This document shows positions 1-11,310 of a DNA stretch of 64,000 nucleotides, in pieces. The stretch comes from Rhynchospora pubera (taxonomy: Eukaryota > Streptophyta > Magnoliopsida > Poales > Cyperaceae), in NCBI GenBank assembly GCA_028095005.1, contig CM051462.1, positions 83,711,846 to 83,775,845 on the forward strand, in the 5' to 3' direction. The notes beneath the pieces are model-generated. The model had not been told where the DNA came from. It ran no database searches and worked only from the letters and a program-made list of their open reading frames with translations. The translations under genes were made by a program, and so were the position numbers. Numbering within the stretch: the stretch's first letter is position 1; each line of letters opens with the position of its first letter.

Positions 1-76
1 ATAGCAAGCAACATCACATTGCAATTTTTTTCTCTCAATCAGGAGCATTAGTTACATTTAACATAAATATGCTTAC

Positions 77-263
77 CTTGATGTAAAGTGACACTAATGC
101 CCTGTAACCAAACAACCGATGACATTGAGCGGTGTTCCGAGAGATAAAACATGACTGGCAGAGAAATTAAACAAAAGACAAGAAGTAATAGTGGCTTCAT
201 CTCTCCAAAAACAGAGAGATGATCATAGGATGTTTTCTCTCTGTTAGATTTGATAGTGTCCAT
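77..263 (-). CDS. Fucosyltransferase (FUT) first exon, gene cut by window edge
   Basis: Encodes a short cytosolic N-terminus followed by one hydrophobic segment (LLLLVFCLISLPVMFYL), the signal-anchor layout of a Golgi type II glycosyltransferase. It ends at an AG|GTAAGC donor after 187 nt (62 codons plus one base). The other FUT first exons in this window, at 34.4, 42.4, 56.2 and 60.4 kb, have the same phase and a similar ending just before the donor. The catalytic second exon would lie left of base 1 and is not in the window, so whether this copy works cannot be judged. Family assignment is by similarity to the exon-1/exon-2 pairs seen further right. Confidence 0.6.
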
Positions 264-1035
264 TGTACTTTCTAATTATCTCCTCAGCTTCTCTCGAGTT
301 AGAGGAAAATATTGGTCTCTAAGGGAATTTTAGTCAACAGATGGCTGCTTTGTGAAGCAAAGTTAGTTATTTTTCCATGTGCAGCTTCTTCCACAGTAAA
401 ATAATTTTACTTTGATTATCTCAAAAGAAAGCACTTTATCATCTGACTTCTAGGTTAAGTCGTTGACCACATCACAATTCTAGTTTTATTATATTTTACT
501 TCTTTTCATTACACTTATTTTCTTATGGTTGTTTTTGTATTTTGTAACTTACTATCGTATAAAACTATAAATACTCTCAATCATTTCAGCCCATATTTGT
601 TGGGCTCTCTCATGGACTTAAACTAGCTTAACTGTGGACTATTTTAACTGAAAGTAAAACCCAAAGTTGTTCACCTTTGAAACTTAGCCCACAGACTTTC
701 CATCTACAATTGGGAACTGTTACTCACATTGTAATTGTAAATCTGAAGTCGGAGTTCAATCAACTCAACGATCGTTTTTACAAACATTCAGTTTTGTTAT
801 CCATTACTTAAATGTTTTAAAATAAACTTTGTTCAGACTAGAAAATTTTGTTGGAAATGTGTTCCTCGTTATTTCAGTAGCTTCGTGCCAAGGATAGACT
901 ACACACATCTCTAATTTTATTTTTTAATTAAATAATATTTAACAAATATCAAATGAATTTGTATTATAAAAGTTGGATGCAATTTGCTGGAGTGGCAGTA
1001 ACACCCGGCCCAAAAAAAAAAAGATGGGACACAGA
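264..1035. other. Intergenic, probable promoter side of the edge FUT gene
   Basis: AT-rich DNA directly upstream of the minus-strand exon at 77-263. No open frame with family resemblance, no repeat unit and no structured element were recognised. Confidence 0.4.
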
Positions 1036-1318
1036 TAGGGGTGTCAACTTGGTACCGTTTGGACGGAACGGAAACGGAAGGAAAATTGATTATGTTTTCA
1101 GAGACGGAACGGAAACGGAACAGGTTGTATTGAACGTTAGTGTTCCGTTCTACCGAAAAATGACTGAAATCAATAAAAAAATGGCTGAAATCAATGGAAA
1201 ATGAGGAACGGAACGGCTAACGGAACGGAAACAGAATGGATTTCATTTCCGTGTGCCGGAACGGAACGGAAAACGGAACACCTTGTTCCGCTTCCGTTGT
1301 TAACGTTTGACACCCATA
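1036..1318. mobile_element. Small hAT-like non-autonomous element
   Basis: Ends are TAGGGGTGTCAA on the left and TTTGACACCCATA on the right, i.e. imperfect inverted termini of the TAGGGGTG type. Flanks GACACAGA and TACACAAA match at 6 of 8 bases, fitting an aged 8-bp hAT target duplication. The interior is built of GGAACGGAAACGG-like units in direct and inverted orientation. It has no coding capacity. A better preserved relative lies at 12376-13043. Confidence 0.55.
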
Positions 1319-1680
1319 TACACAAAATGAAACAGTGTTGCATAGGAGGCTCCCCCGAGGAAAAAAAAATCGCAAAAGGTGCCCGCTTTCTATACCTTTG
1401 CAATAAAAAAAATAAAATAATATTTTATAATTAAACTAAGCATAATTATGAAATTATGTCCCATACTGAAAACTTTGTTCGAAATCTATGAAATATCCTT
1501 GGCTCCAGTATAAACAAGAGTTACCATATCAAAAAGAATGGCTGTTAACATATTTTTGTTATGGAATTGCGTATGAAAGCTATACATAATTAAAAATTAG
1601 CTATTTTCATCTAAATAAACGAAAAAAATTAACTGAATAGGCAAGATAAAAAAAATGGGAATGACCTATAATAACTTAAA

Positions 1681-3137
1681 TTAGTCTACTAATTTAACTC
1701 CCTCATTGACATCTTCGCATTGCCGTATATGTGGACCTACCCAGTTTGTTTTGGATCTTCTCTTCGTTTTGCAATTGATTGTTGGAGGTACATGAAAACA
1801 TGGATCCAGTGTCCTAACTTGACGACATGGTGGGTCAACTTCTTTTGAAACCTTTGAACTAAGCAATATCCATGGCTTGATTCCAGCGATACTATAACTA
1901 ACATAACCAAAATTAGACCATGCGCTTGTTATCATTACATCAGAGAAGCTCAAGAGATATATCTCTGCCAGAGCTTTTTCATTATGTGACAGATTCTTCA
2001 GTCGTTGGGCTTCTTCATGAGTTGGTTGATATACATTCACAGGTCGGTTGAGACGAGTAGAGCTTGCATAGAAGCTCTTCATCCTATCATAATAGTCTTT
2101 GTACAATGAAATAACTAATATAGCCTTTGAACCTGTTCGATCTTCAGTCAAATGACGAGTTTTACGACTACCATCCCTAATAATAGGTTGCAATATATTT
2201 TCCTTCAATCCGCATTTCATGATCTGGTTGAATCGGTTCTCCTTGGACATGAGTGACCAAGGGAAATCCCTAATTTGAATCCCCACCACTTGGTTATCTT
2301 TTGCAACATAAGAATGGTAATATTGCAAAGCCAATTTCCAAACTGAGTTGCTTGGCTTGAACAAGTACCGGCCAAGATGATGAAAAACTGTTTCTTTTGA
2401 AGGGAACATCAGAGACAGTTCCTCGTCAAATGTAGAGAGCATGAACAATCCAGGCAGGAAATAAACGTCGGATTTCACTAGCAACCAATTGATCTTGCCT
2501 AGCGTAATCTGGCTCTCATCACAAAAGAAATACTGGTCGTACACATCCCAAATGTAAGAACTCTCAAGATTAACAAATACAAAGCCCGGTAGAATGTCCG
2601 ACCGTGCCTCTGGGTCTTCAGATATCAACTTATACTTTAACAAATAACCATAACTCTTCTCTGAACTAGCATAGTAGCTATCCAAATTACCAACAGGAAA
2701 ATTTGAAGGAAGGACCCAAGATGAACCAGGAAATGGTTCACAAAATAGGTCTACAAAGTCAGTTGCATGATCGACCAACAAGACCCTATTTGTGAGGAGA
2801 GCATAGAGGAATGTGGAGGCCAGAGTTAGCATTCTATTACCAAGGCCTCCGAGTGGTGTCTATATTACATAATTACACTCTGATTGATCCGTACTATGGT
2901 TTGTTCTCAGCTGCTCAACAGACTTGTTAAACAGTGGAGTATTCGGCCCGCAACGCTTATGAAGTGCTTCATAACTTCTTAATTTTGAAACAAGGTAAGG
3001 GGATGGAGTATGGGGAGAGGTCTTGTGGTATAACATGGACTGGTACCGGCTTAGGCATGACTGTTCATCAAATTCTGGTGAAAGAAGCCCGCCAAGAAGC
3101 CGGTCTTCTAGTTTTGATGTTGTAGATTGATTTGACG
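1681..3137 (-). pseudogene. Fucosyltransferase pseudogene (exon 2 only, nonsense codon)
   Basis: Second-exon homologue of plant xyloglucan-type alpha-1,2-fucosyltransferases (CAZy GT37; Golgi enzymes using GDP-fucose). It begins after an acceptor TTGCAG and reads RLLGGLL, CLSRYQSMLY, GGLGNRMLTL, EPFPGSSW and KALAEIYLLSFSDV, ending DPCFHVPP...QCEDVNEGVKLVD. One in-frame TAG at 2860-2862 falls exactly where the paralogues in this window have Trp (YVLW), a TGG-to-TAG change. The frame continues unbroken on both sides, so this is one lesion and not two genes. No membrane-anchor exon is visible upstream to about 4.5 kb, although the intron in the other copies is only about 440 bp. The copy therefore looks dead twice over. 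Confidence 0.85.
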
Positions 3138-4609
3138 CTGCAATTATATATAGGAAGAATAAAGGATTAATACACAACAATATAATAAGTATAGAAAGGC
3201 AATTTTTCTTAATAAACGGTGGACTTGTGTACCAAGATATTAACCTTTAATTTAGCTAATTGGGGCGCATCCAGTTTCCAGGTTTATTGCATTGGAATGC
3301 AAACTTAACTTCAGATAAGCTTATGTTCACATAATACTTGCGCGCATCCAATCTAATAAATATGAAAAACCAACAAAATAGTCTCTCAGACTTTTCATCA
3401 GACGCCTTGTGTGTGAAACAACGGAATGCACCACGGTCTTGTCAGGTCAACTTCACGTACCATGGACGTTCAACGTGCGACTGGTGCATACCTAATTGCC
3501 ATGTCAACATAAGGCAGGGGATAATCATCACGAAAACCCCACTTTGTTTTTCTCTTTTTTTTTTTAATTTTTGTTTTTATCTCCTCGTCTTACTAGTTAT
3601 TTTTTCCCCCCAACAAAAGAAAATTCCAATAAGGTGGGCATCTGTTATTAATGTTTTTTTTTTCAAATGGAAAATTAGCAAACTTTATAGTATCTGATTT
3701 TTGTAATATAATTATTTTTTTATAAAGCTATTTAATTGAACTCAATTAGATGTTCATAATTAAGGCAAATTCTATTTTCTGATTAATTTATGACAGAAAG
3801 TAAATTAAGTAATATCTTTTTTTTTGAAGAAAAATAAGGTTCAAGAGCCCAACTTATATTAATAAAAAAGAAGTTACAATAACAACAAAGATCAAGTATT
3901 AGCCAGTATTAACCCCATGTCCCCAAACCAAACCTGACCCATGATGCGTGACTCAATTTTTTTCAAATTTTAATCTTGGTAAAAAATTTATATCAAGTTT
4001 GCCCACAAGGAAAGTTAGTTTTTTTTTTATTTACTTAAATAATTGGTATATATTGATATCGAGTTATTTGATAATTTAGCTAATAGTTTTTACCATTAAA
4101 TCCTTTTCTTTAAAAGAATCTTTTCTTTTTTAAAATCCTGAGGGTCAAGTGTAGCACATGCGGTCAAAAATTCGCACGCATAAACCAACAATTTAGCTTT
4201 ATTCATTCACTATTTTACCAAATAACCCATTATGCTTCTTTTATGCATCTTTTTCACCCAGTATTGAATTATGACATTCTAAACATTTTTTTAATGATAA
4301 CTTTATGAAAAGAAAAATAGTACTAACTACTTCTTGAGAGAGACGCTATTGTTTAGCACATTAAAAAGAACTCGAATTTTTTTTTTTAAAAAAAAGGGAA
4401 AAACGCATGTTGCTATTTTGGGGTCCCACCTTTGTTTGCACGTTCTTTTTGTACACTTTTATAGTTTTTCTATAATCTATGTTCATTTCTTTACTAGTTA
4501 AATGAACAAATTGCAATAAGAGATTTAAACGTCCAAACGACGTGCCAAATATTTAAAAACTACGTAAATGGTAGAAAGAGAAGAAAAACAAAAGAACAAG
4601 AGGGTGGAT
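3138..4609. other. Intergenic, AT-rich
   Basis: No FUT first exon is seen here on the minus strand. Around 3818-3960 a T-rich start followed by a sequence ending in CCCCATGTCCCC resembles the 3' side of a decayed retroelement in reverse orientation, but I could not assign it. Several homopolymer T and A runs are present. Confidence 0.35.
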
Positions 4610-4612
4610 GAT

Positions 4613-4768
4613 GGGTGCGTTTGGATCGTTGGAAGAAAAAAAAAGAAGAAGGAAGAAGAAAAAAAAAATTATAAACAATCCAAACTCTTCACAAAGTTAC
4701 ACACTTCCCGATACTTTTTCCCACTTATTCCCTTCTTCCCTTCTTCCCACACCTATCCAAACGCACCC
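4613..4768. mobile_element. 156-bp MITE, GGGTGCGTTTGGAT termini
   Basis: Inverted termini GGGTGCGTTTGGAT and ATCCAAACGCACCC, flanked by the 3-bp repeat GAT (4610-4612 and 4769-4771). The core contains ATAAACAATCCAAACTCTTC, also found in the copies at 12.1, 15.2, 15.6, 16.7, 17.0 and 44.2-44.5 kb. No coding capacity. The 3-bp target size fits the PIF/Harbinger or CACTA superfamilies; the terminus alone does not decide which. Confidence 0.75.
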
Positions 4769-5762
4769 GATGAGAGGAAATCAATTGCAACCACTTCCTA
4801 ACACAAGCTAAAATAATTATTTACCTCCATTATGTAATCTCGTTTCTCTTCTTCGAGACGAAGCTCTAGAAATCGATAATTGATTCGTGAAGTGCAAAAT
4901 GAGAAACGCCATGGCGGTTAGAAAAAGAACTTGAAACAAAGGCCTCATGGTCATGAAACCCCACATCTTCTTCATTTCAAATCAAATCCCCTTGGTTTGT
5001 TTTTCTTTGTCATATATAGACTAAATGGTTTTTGTATGAAAGGAAAGTATATTGTGCTGTCATGCACTTATAAGGCTTATAATCAAGCACCGTCGTCAGT
5101 GCATGATTCTATACTTGTTTATTTTTTGGTTTTGATCTTTCCTTATCAAAAGTCGTCAATTTTGATTTCCAAAAATATTACTTTTTCTAGGAGTACATGG
5201 TCGTAGTTCTCAAAGAGACGTCTTTGAATATACACAACAGAGGTATGAATATATGAGGTGAAAATTATTTACATATCTTTTTCTAGAAGAAATTCTAACA
5301 AGACAGTGAGTTGTATTCTTCTCTCTAGTCTCTTCTGAAGATATTGTTGTTAACTTGACTTGTTATGGTGGTACAATATTTATTCCTTATTAATTGTTGA
5401 AATGTTGTACGTAACATTACTAAATGGATATGCATTTGACTAATTAAAACCCACCCGGGAGGCGGGAGTGGATTCAATTTGGATCCGGGATTGAAAATTT
5501 GTGAAACGTAACAAGTATTGACGAGCAGGTCTGATGTGCAGCTCCACTGAGTTTACTTAATTTAATATTTTTTGAAGTCTCAATATATAAGTAAAAACTA
5601 ATTTAAATTTTGATACTTTTTTCTCAGGTTAAAAAAAACTGTTTTAAGGTATTGAATGTTATAATCTTTGCCATACTTATTATTCAAGTTCAGTTTGGAA
5701 TATTCATGCTAAAAAGTAAGAAAAACCGATAATTTTTTGGCAAAAAAAGTTTTGCTTGCCAT
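4769..5762. other. Intergenic, nothing recognised
   Basis: AT-rich sequence with short open frames lacking any domain, hydrophobic segment pattern or codon bias that I can recognise. Confidence 0.35.
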
Positions 5763-5779
5763 AGCAGAACACATGACTT

Positions 5780-5960
5780 TTTTGAAGAAAGAGGGAGGTT
5801 TTTGCCATCCAACTTTTTTTTTTAAAATTAAAGGTGCATGCGGGGCTTGAATTCTTGACCTCATGGAGGCCAGCCTAGTGCTCTTACCACTGAGCTACTA
5901 GGCCATGATCTCATGGAGGTCAGCCTAGTGCTCTTACCACTGAGCTACTAGGCCACATGC
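5780..5960 (-). mobile_element. tRNA-derived SINE with duplicated 5' promoter module
   Basis: Flanked by a perfect 17-bp direct repeat AGCAGAACACATGACTT (5763-5779 and 5961-5977), the mark of target-primed retroposition. On the minus strand it reads GGCCTAGTAGCTCAGTGG twice in tandem; TAGCTCAGTGG is a tRNA A-box (RNA polymerase III promoter). A decayed B-box-like stretch (GGTCAAGAATTCAAGCC) follows, then an A-rich tail. The A-box half is present twice while the B-box half is present once. Not a functional tRNA gene: no acceptor-stem pairing and no complete cloverleaf. Confidence 0.75.
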
Positions 5961-5977
5961 AGCAGAACACATGACTT

Positions 5978-7450
5978 CAATCTCTTCAAATACTTTTTAT
6001 TTTACGATTGTGGATACTCTACGAAATATGCAATCTAGGTTATAAAATGATTTACGTTTTAATTCCATTTGATACATCATATATACTAATACTAATTAAT
6101 ATTAAGTTTCGTACCTTGACCATTAAATTATCCATGCGTATAATGAAATTAAAACGTACTTTGTTGCAATTAAAAGTTAATATTTTTGTACGTCTTATAG
6201 ATTTGAGAAAGATATTGTTTCTGAAAATAGAAAAAGACTTACCGTTGTGGGTTAATTTTGGAAAAGTTCAAATGCCATTGTAATTGATTTTAAGTATTGA
6301 GGGGTCTAGGTAGGATTTTGACAATAGGCATATTACTATTTTAGGTCCCGAAACAGGAAGAGAAAATATGGTACGTATCGGCAAAATATAATATAAAATG
6401 TTAAACTATATATATTTACATTATTTTAATTTATTTTTGTTTAATTGGAAACATATATTACAAGAAAGTAGGAAATATGAACAGTTCAACATATATTTAA
6501 AGAGAAAAAGAATAATGCATGGATATTGTAAAAGACCATTTTTATATATGAAGAGTATACAAATACTACAACTTGAAACTAAAAAGTTTCTTATGATCAC
6601 CATATATTCTCATGAATGAAGAATATTGATTCGTTAGTGTGTAGGAAAAATAACAAAGTTATGCCTTAAATTGGAGAAATAAATTGATCAGGTCAGCAGT
6701 TATGCCTTAAAATTGATCAACTCAGCAGTCAGCACACAAAAGAATATACAAAAGCTGCCACAGAAACGTCTTCACAAGCCCTTGGAGAATTTTTTTTTTT
6801 TTTTTTGACAAAAGGAGAAATAAATTGGACAATTGAAGGACCCGTATAGGCTGCACGTGGCCACTGCTCATTCGCCGAAGGACATATGCAGTGGTCCCCA
6901 TGTGTCATTTTCTGTTTTTTTTTTTTAAAAAAAATAACATATTCTGATTGATAGATTTTCACTTTTCATGGTTCCAGGTCCTGCTCCTGGGGTAAAGACT
7001 ATTGGAAGCGATTCTCTTTCAAATTTATATTAAAAATAAATAGTTAGTGACTCTTTAATTTGACTAATATTTATTGAAGATATGGTGACATCACATTATC
7101 AAAAAAAAAAAAAAATTGTTGATACCATAAGACGCCGATTAAAATTTGGCTCGTCATTAAGTTTTTTGCTAATATATGTATATCTCACTATGGCCACTCC
7201 AATTTTAATGTTATATAATATAATTTAAAAGATAATGGTCCAGTAGAAATGTGACAGAACTAATTAAAGATAAAATTTAGTAAGGATACACTAACAAATT
7301 CTTGATAGTTGAAGGATTTATGGATGTACATTCATTTTTTTTTGTAACTAACAAGATATTCGAGAAACTACTTCATTAAGCATTATTTAAAGACTTATTA
7401 ATTACGCCAGTTGTTTTATTCAAGCAATCCTGAAAACACCGGGCGTTCTC
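5978..7450. other. Region upstream of the split cysteine-rich gene; half of a duplicated segment
   Basis: About 6200-6960 has a recognisable diverged copy at about 15770-16510: shared stretches include CTTACCGTTGTGGGTT, TTTTAGGTCCCGAAACA and TGCACGTGGCCAC. No convincing coding frame. Nothing recognised in 6960-7450 beyond AT-rich sequence. Confidence 0.5.
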
Positions 7451-7454
7451 ACCT

Positions 7455-7462
7455 CTATTTAT
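7455..7462 (+). promoter_or_regulatory. Candidate TATA box of the 7536 gene
   Basis: TATTTATA about 75 bp upstream of the ATG at 7536, in the usual position for a plant TATA box with a short leader. Position and composition only. Confidence 0.35.
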
Positions 7463-7535
7463 ATGGAAAAGCTCCTAATCGTTTAACTAATTAGTAAAAA
7501 CAAATTTCCTTCTGAACTCGCAACATAATATTACA

Positions 7536-8421
7536 ATGCTGCCCAAAAACCTTTTTCTCACCGTGGTCATTCTATCACTGGCATTGCTGGTACATGTACC
7601 AGTATCATGTCAAAAACAGAAATACAGTATGAGCGATGAATCACCTGATAGAATTAGGCACAAGGTTCCACCTGGCATGAAGATTCCAGGTGTATTCAAG
7701 AGGTTGCTTGTCTTCTGTGGACCCTGTTGGTGCAAAATTAAATAAACAAATTCGGATAGCATAAAAATAAATAAAATAAGTAATCAAAACATTTTTATCC
7801 GAATCGCGCTAGGCGCTGTCCTTAAGCGTATTCCGTCTCAACGTGCAAGAGGAACCGCAACCAAGATAAGACGGGTAAATGTCACTCCTTAGGGCACGAC
7901 CGGAGAAGTGACTGATGAGAGTTCTCCACAATATCCAGCAGAATCAATCGAAATAATATTCTAATCAAATTAGAAATTACTAAGAGGAATATCAATATGG
8001 ATTATAGGAATTTGATCAAATTTATTTTTTCTGTCTCAACTCTCATATCCGAAACAAGTATGAGCTCGATTATATAGCAAATAAATTTATGGCCACTACA
8101 ACCATATTCAATTATTTGTGATTATGGAATAAATAAATTTCCTTTAACCGGCTTAATGGACTAATCAAAAACTCATGTGTAGTGGGAGATAAATGTATTA
8201 AAGATATAATTAATTTTGATAACTGATAGCAACGGGAAAAGATGTAATGGTCATCAAATATTTAATTCCTCCAAATAAATAATGTTAATCAAAATTAATT
8301 AATGAAAAATTTGAGTTTTATGAATATGTTCCAACAGACCCTACATTCAAGCCGGAGGAGGTGAAATGGAACCAAATGAATTTTGCTGTGATGGTATCAA
8401 GGAGAACATGTCGCCGGGGAT
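7536..8421 (+). pseudogene. Secreted cysteine-rich (LTP-like) gene, split by a solo LTR
   Basis: Starts MLPKNLFLTVVILSLALLVH, a clear secretion signal, followed by a short mature region. The reading frame is cut after codon 63 (a proline codon ending at 7724) by a solo LTR at 7725-8336. The exon resumes after one 5-bp target copy (GACCC) and continues only to 8421 before unrelated DNA. With the LTR and one target copy set aside, the frame is continuous into the longer tail at 11316-11974. Cysteines there (FCC, GIC, DKC, TKC) loosely follow the eight-cysteine lipid-transfer/bifunctional-inhibitor pattern but one of the CXC pair is missing. As it stands the transcript would stop six codons into the LTR. 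Family assignment is tentative; the disruption is clear. Confidence 0.65.
7725..8336. repeat. Solo LTR inside the cysteine-rich gene
   Basis: 612 bp beginning TGTTGGTGCAAAATT and ending ATGTTCCAACA (TG...CA termini with short inverted ends). Flanked on both sides by the 5-bp direct repeat GACCC (7720-7724 and 8337-8341). No primer-binding site follows and no internal domain is attached, so this is what remains after recombination between the two LTRs of a complete element. Compared with the copy at 10715 it has 16 extra bases near 7822. Confidence 0.88.
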
Positions 8422-10714
8422 TTCATTGAAGCAAAATGATCATTGTCAAATACATAAAATATATATAAGCAAATTGGATAAAGTTAGGAATTTGGAACAA
8501 TCAAAATGGTGAATAACAAATTGCTGGATATTTATATTCGCATCATGAAATAGTTTTCAAACTTTGAACTTCACTTAGTATAGGTGCATTAAATTTGGAG
8601 GAGACAGAGAGAACTTATGTCTTGAACTCGTTCCTTGGACCCAAATTCTACGACACCATACACGTAATACGGAGAACAATCATCGCGGGGTGCGCATTAA
8701 TGGCCATACGCATGTACCTTGGATTTTTCATGAGAGTCTTAAGGGCTTACCCATGCCCCGCACCGCGGCCGTATACAGACACTCTCATATAGGTGAGTTC
8801 CTGCCAAGGATGTGTGTAGATGCACATCCCACGGAAATTACCGCTTTGGTCCTCATTAAGAGCTAATATGCTCAACCTTACATCTACATAGAGCACACTC
8901 ACCATAGGGATGGGGTTGGAGTCTATGCTCCTAAAAAGTGTGTACTCTTCGACCACTTGTCGGAATGTTATTACCCATTGAATCTCTTTCCAGGGGTCTG
9001 CCTTTCGGAGATTGGGTTGCCCCCGCAAGTGGCCCTTTAGGGCTAAAATCCATCCCCCTCGATGAAATATGAACTTCTCATTAAGTTCGTATATATAGAA
9101 CTTCTCATTAAGTTCATCACAATATTTTTTTTTTTAACTTTCTCATGTTGACTAGTCGCTTTGATACTTGAGCTCAATTTATTTCTTTTTCCTGCAAAGA
9201 AACTTCCGAAAATAAATTCTACAAAAATTTGTTAGTAATAAGCCTCTCCGAAGCATTTCATAATAGCATCATGCTAATGAAATAAATCATAATAACATAC
9301 AATAATATCCATTTATAATCTCATGTCAATTTTTTTTAACGTGACCCCCACATTTTTCTGATATATGAATATCATAATTTTCTATGCATTCTTATTAATA
9401 TCAGTTATTATTAATAAGCAAAATATGAACTCATATATATCAGTTGGGTTTTATTTTATACCCCCACATTTCCTTTTGATTTTTCTTTCCTCGGAATTTG
9501 ATTAAATCACAATTAATAATCATCAAGGCTACAAGTATATATCACACGTAATATTAAAAAACTCAATCATAAAATTCAACTACCTGGTATTTAAATTTAA
9601 TTTAATCTCAAAATAAAACCATGTTTTAACGGAAGACTTCCATGAGGGATTACTTCTATATGGCTTCCTCTTAACCATTAATAATTCTCTCACATCCAAT
9701 TCATAAAGTTGGACAGTTACTGATATAAAATATCTCTCAAATAACTACATTTATTTGCAATTGAGCAAAAGATCAATAACGTTAATGGACCAAGATTTAT
9801 TATGATTATAACAACTTCGGTTTGCAACTCCCCTTACATGTTAATATTAACACTCCATTTTTCTTTTTAGCATGTCTATTAACAGCAATCTTTATTTCAT
9901 GTATACGCCATTTTGGTAATTAATTTACAGCAGATTTAATAAATATAATCAGTATAATTATATAACGACAATCATTACCAGAAATCATTGACTATATATG
10001 TCAATATTTTACTGATTAAAGCTATAGCTAAATAGCAAATAATATTTTTTAATTCTAAAGAACTTAGATCTAATCAGTATTGCCATGCAAAGCAAAGGTA
10101 TAAAATACTTTATAAACAGGCACGTATGAACATAGGATATATACATGTTATAGATATAAAGCAGTATATCTAACCATTTTTGTTTTCTTCAAAATAAGCT
10201 AACTTGCATGGATTAAATGGCACAAAATATATGAGCATAAGTATCCGTTTTATTAGTAACACAATTTATGACATATGGTTATGAGAAAGATTTTAATTGA
10301 AGGAAAATCAGATAAATATACGCAACAAATATTCTAACTTGTAAATACTAAATTGTGGTTTTTTTTTTTATATAAGATTACTCATGGAACCAAATGACAG
10401 TTGTATATCAATTAGCGTTATAGTAAACAGAAGGAAATATCGGCCAAAACAATATTAATTCAAAACATTGAAATTGCATCTATAATATTCAGTAACGAAT
10501 TTAATCAAAATATACGAAAAACAAAATAGTACTATATATGGAACGGTGCTCTAATAATTTGTTATAATTCATTTTTCATTTATATTACAACAAAGCCGCG
10601 TCAACAAATTTTTATTTTGATTTCTTTAAATTTACTGACTAATTTATTCAAATATCAAGAATATATCAACGATAATTGAGGAACTATCCGAATCACGGAA
10701 AATACGCTTAAGAT
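8422..10714. other. Non-genic insert between the two LTR copies
   Basis: About 8595-9060 is a GC-richer island in AT-rich surroundings with long open frames on both strands that I cannot assign to a family. It ends with a short direct repeat (GAACTTCTCATTAAGTTC at about 9070 and 9102). The rest, to 10714, is AT-rich with no recognised gene. No gag or pol motif is present, so this is not the interior of a complete LTR element. Confidence 0.45.
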
Positions 10715-11310
10715 TATTGGTGCAAAATTAAATAAACAAATTCGGATAGCATAAAAATAAATAAAATAAGTAATCAAAATATTTTTACCCGAATCGCGCT
10801 AGGCGCTGTCCTCAACGTGCAAGAGGAACCGCAACTAAGATAAGACGGGTAAATGTCACTCCTTAGGGCACGACCGGAGAAGTGACTGATGAGAGTTCTC
10901 CAGAATATCCAGCAGAATCAATCGAAATAATATTCTAATCAAATTAGAAATTACTAAGAGGAATATCAATATGGATTATAGGAATTTGATCAAATTTATT
11001 TTTTCTGTCTCAACTCTCATATTCGAAACAAGTATGAGCTCGATTATATAGCAAATAAATTTATGGCCACTACAACCATATTCAATTATTTGTGATTATG
11101 GAATAAATAAATTTCCTTTAACCGGCTTAATGGACTAATAAAAAACTCATGTGTAGTGGGAGATAAATGTATTAAAGATATAATTAATTTTGATAACTGA
11201 TAGCAACGGGAAAAGATGTAATGGTCATCAAATATTTAATTCCTCCAAATAAATAATGTTAATCAAAATTAATTAATGAAAAATTTGAGTTTTATGAATA
11301 TGTTCCAACA
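10715..11310. repeat. Second copy of the same LTR
   Basis: 596 bp, nearly identical to 7725-8336 apart from the 16-bp difference and a few substitutions; its first bases read TATTGG where the other reads TGTTGG. It is followed by the same GACCC and the same exon sequence as copy one, but preceded by unrelated DNA. It therefore arose by duplication of an LTR-plus-exon segment, not by a second insertion. Confidence 0.82.

Noticed and set aside
3338..3697. 119-codon frame upstream of the first FUT pseudogene as a missing gene or exon
   Set aside because: Wrong strand for a FUT first exon, composition driven by T-runs, no domain recognised.
5830..5955. Possible tRNA gene pair (TAGCTCAGTGG twice)
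   Set aside because: No acceptor stem, no anticodon arm, no good B-box, and a 17-bp target repeat surrounds it; it is a SINE.
7725..11310. Complete LTR retrotransposon with two LTRs
   Set aside because: Host exon and the GACCC target repeat follow the first LTR, no primer-binding site, no gag or pol between; it is a solo LTR plus a duplicated segment.
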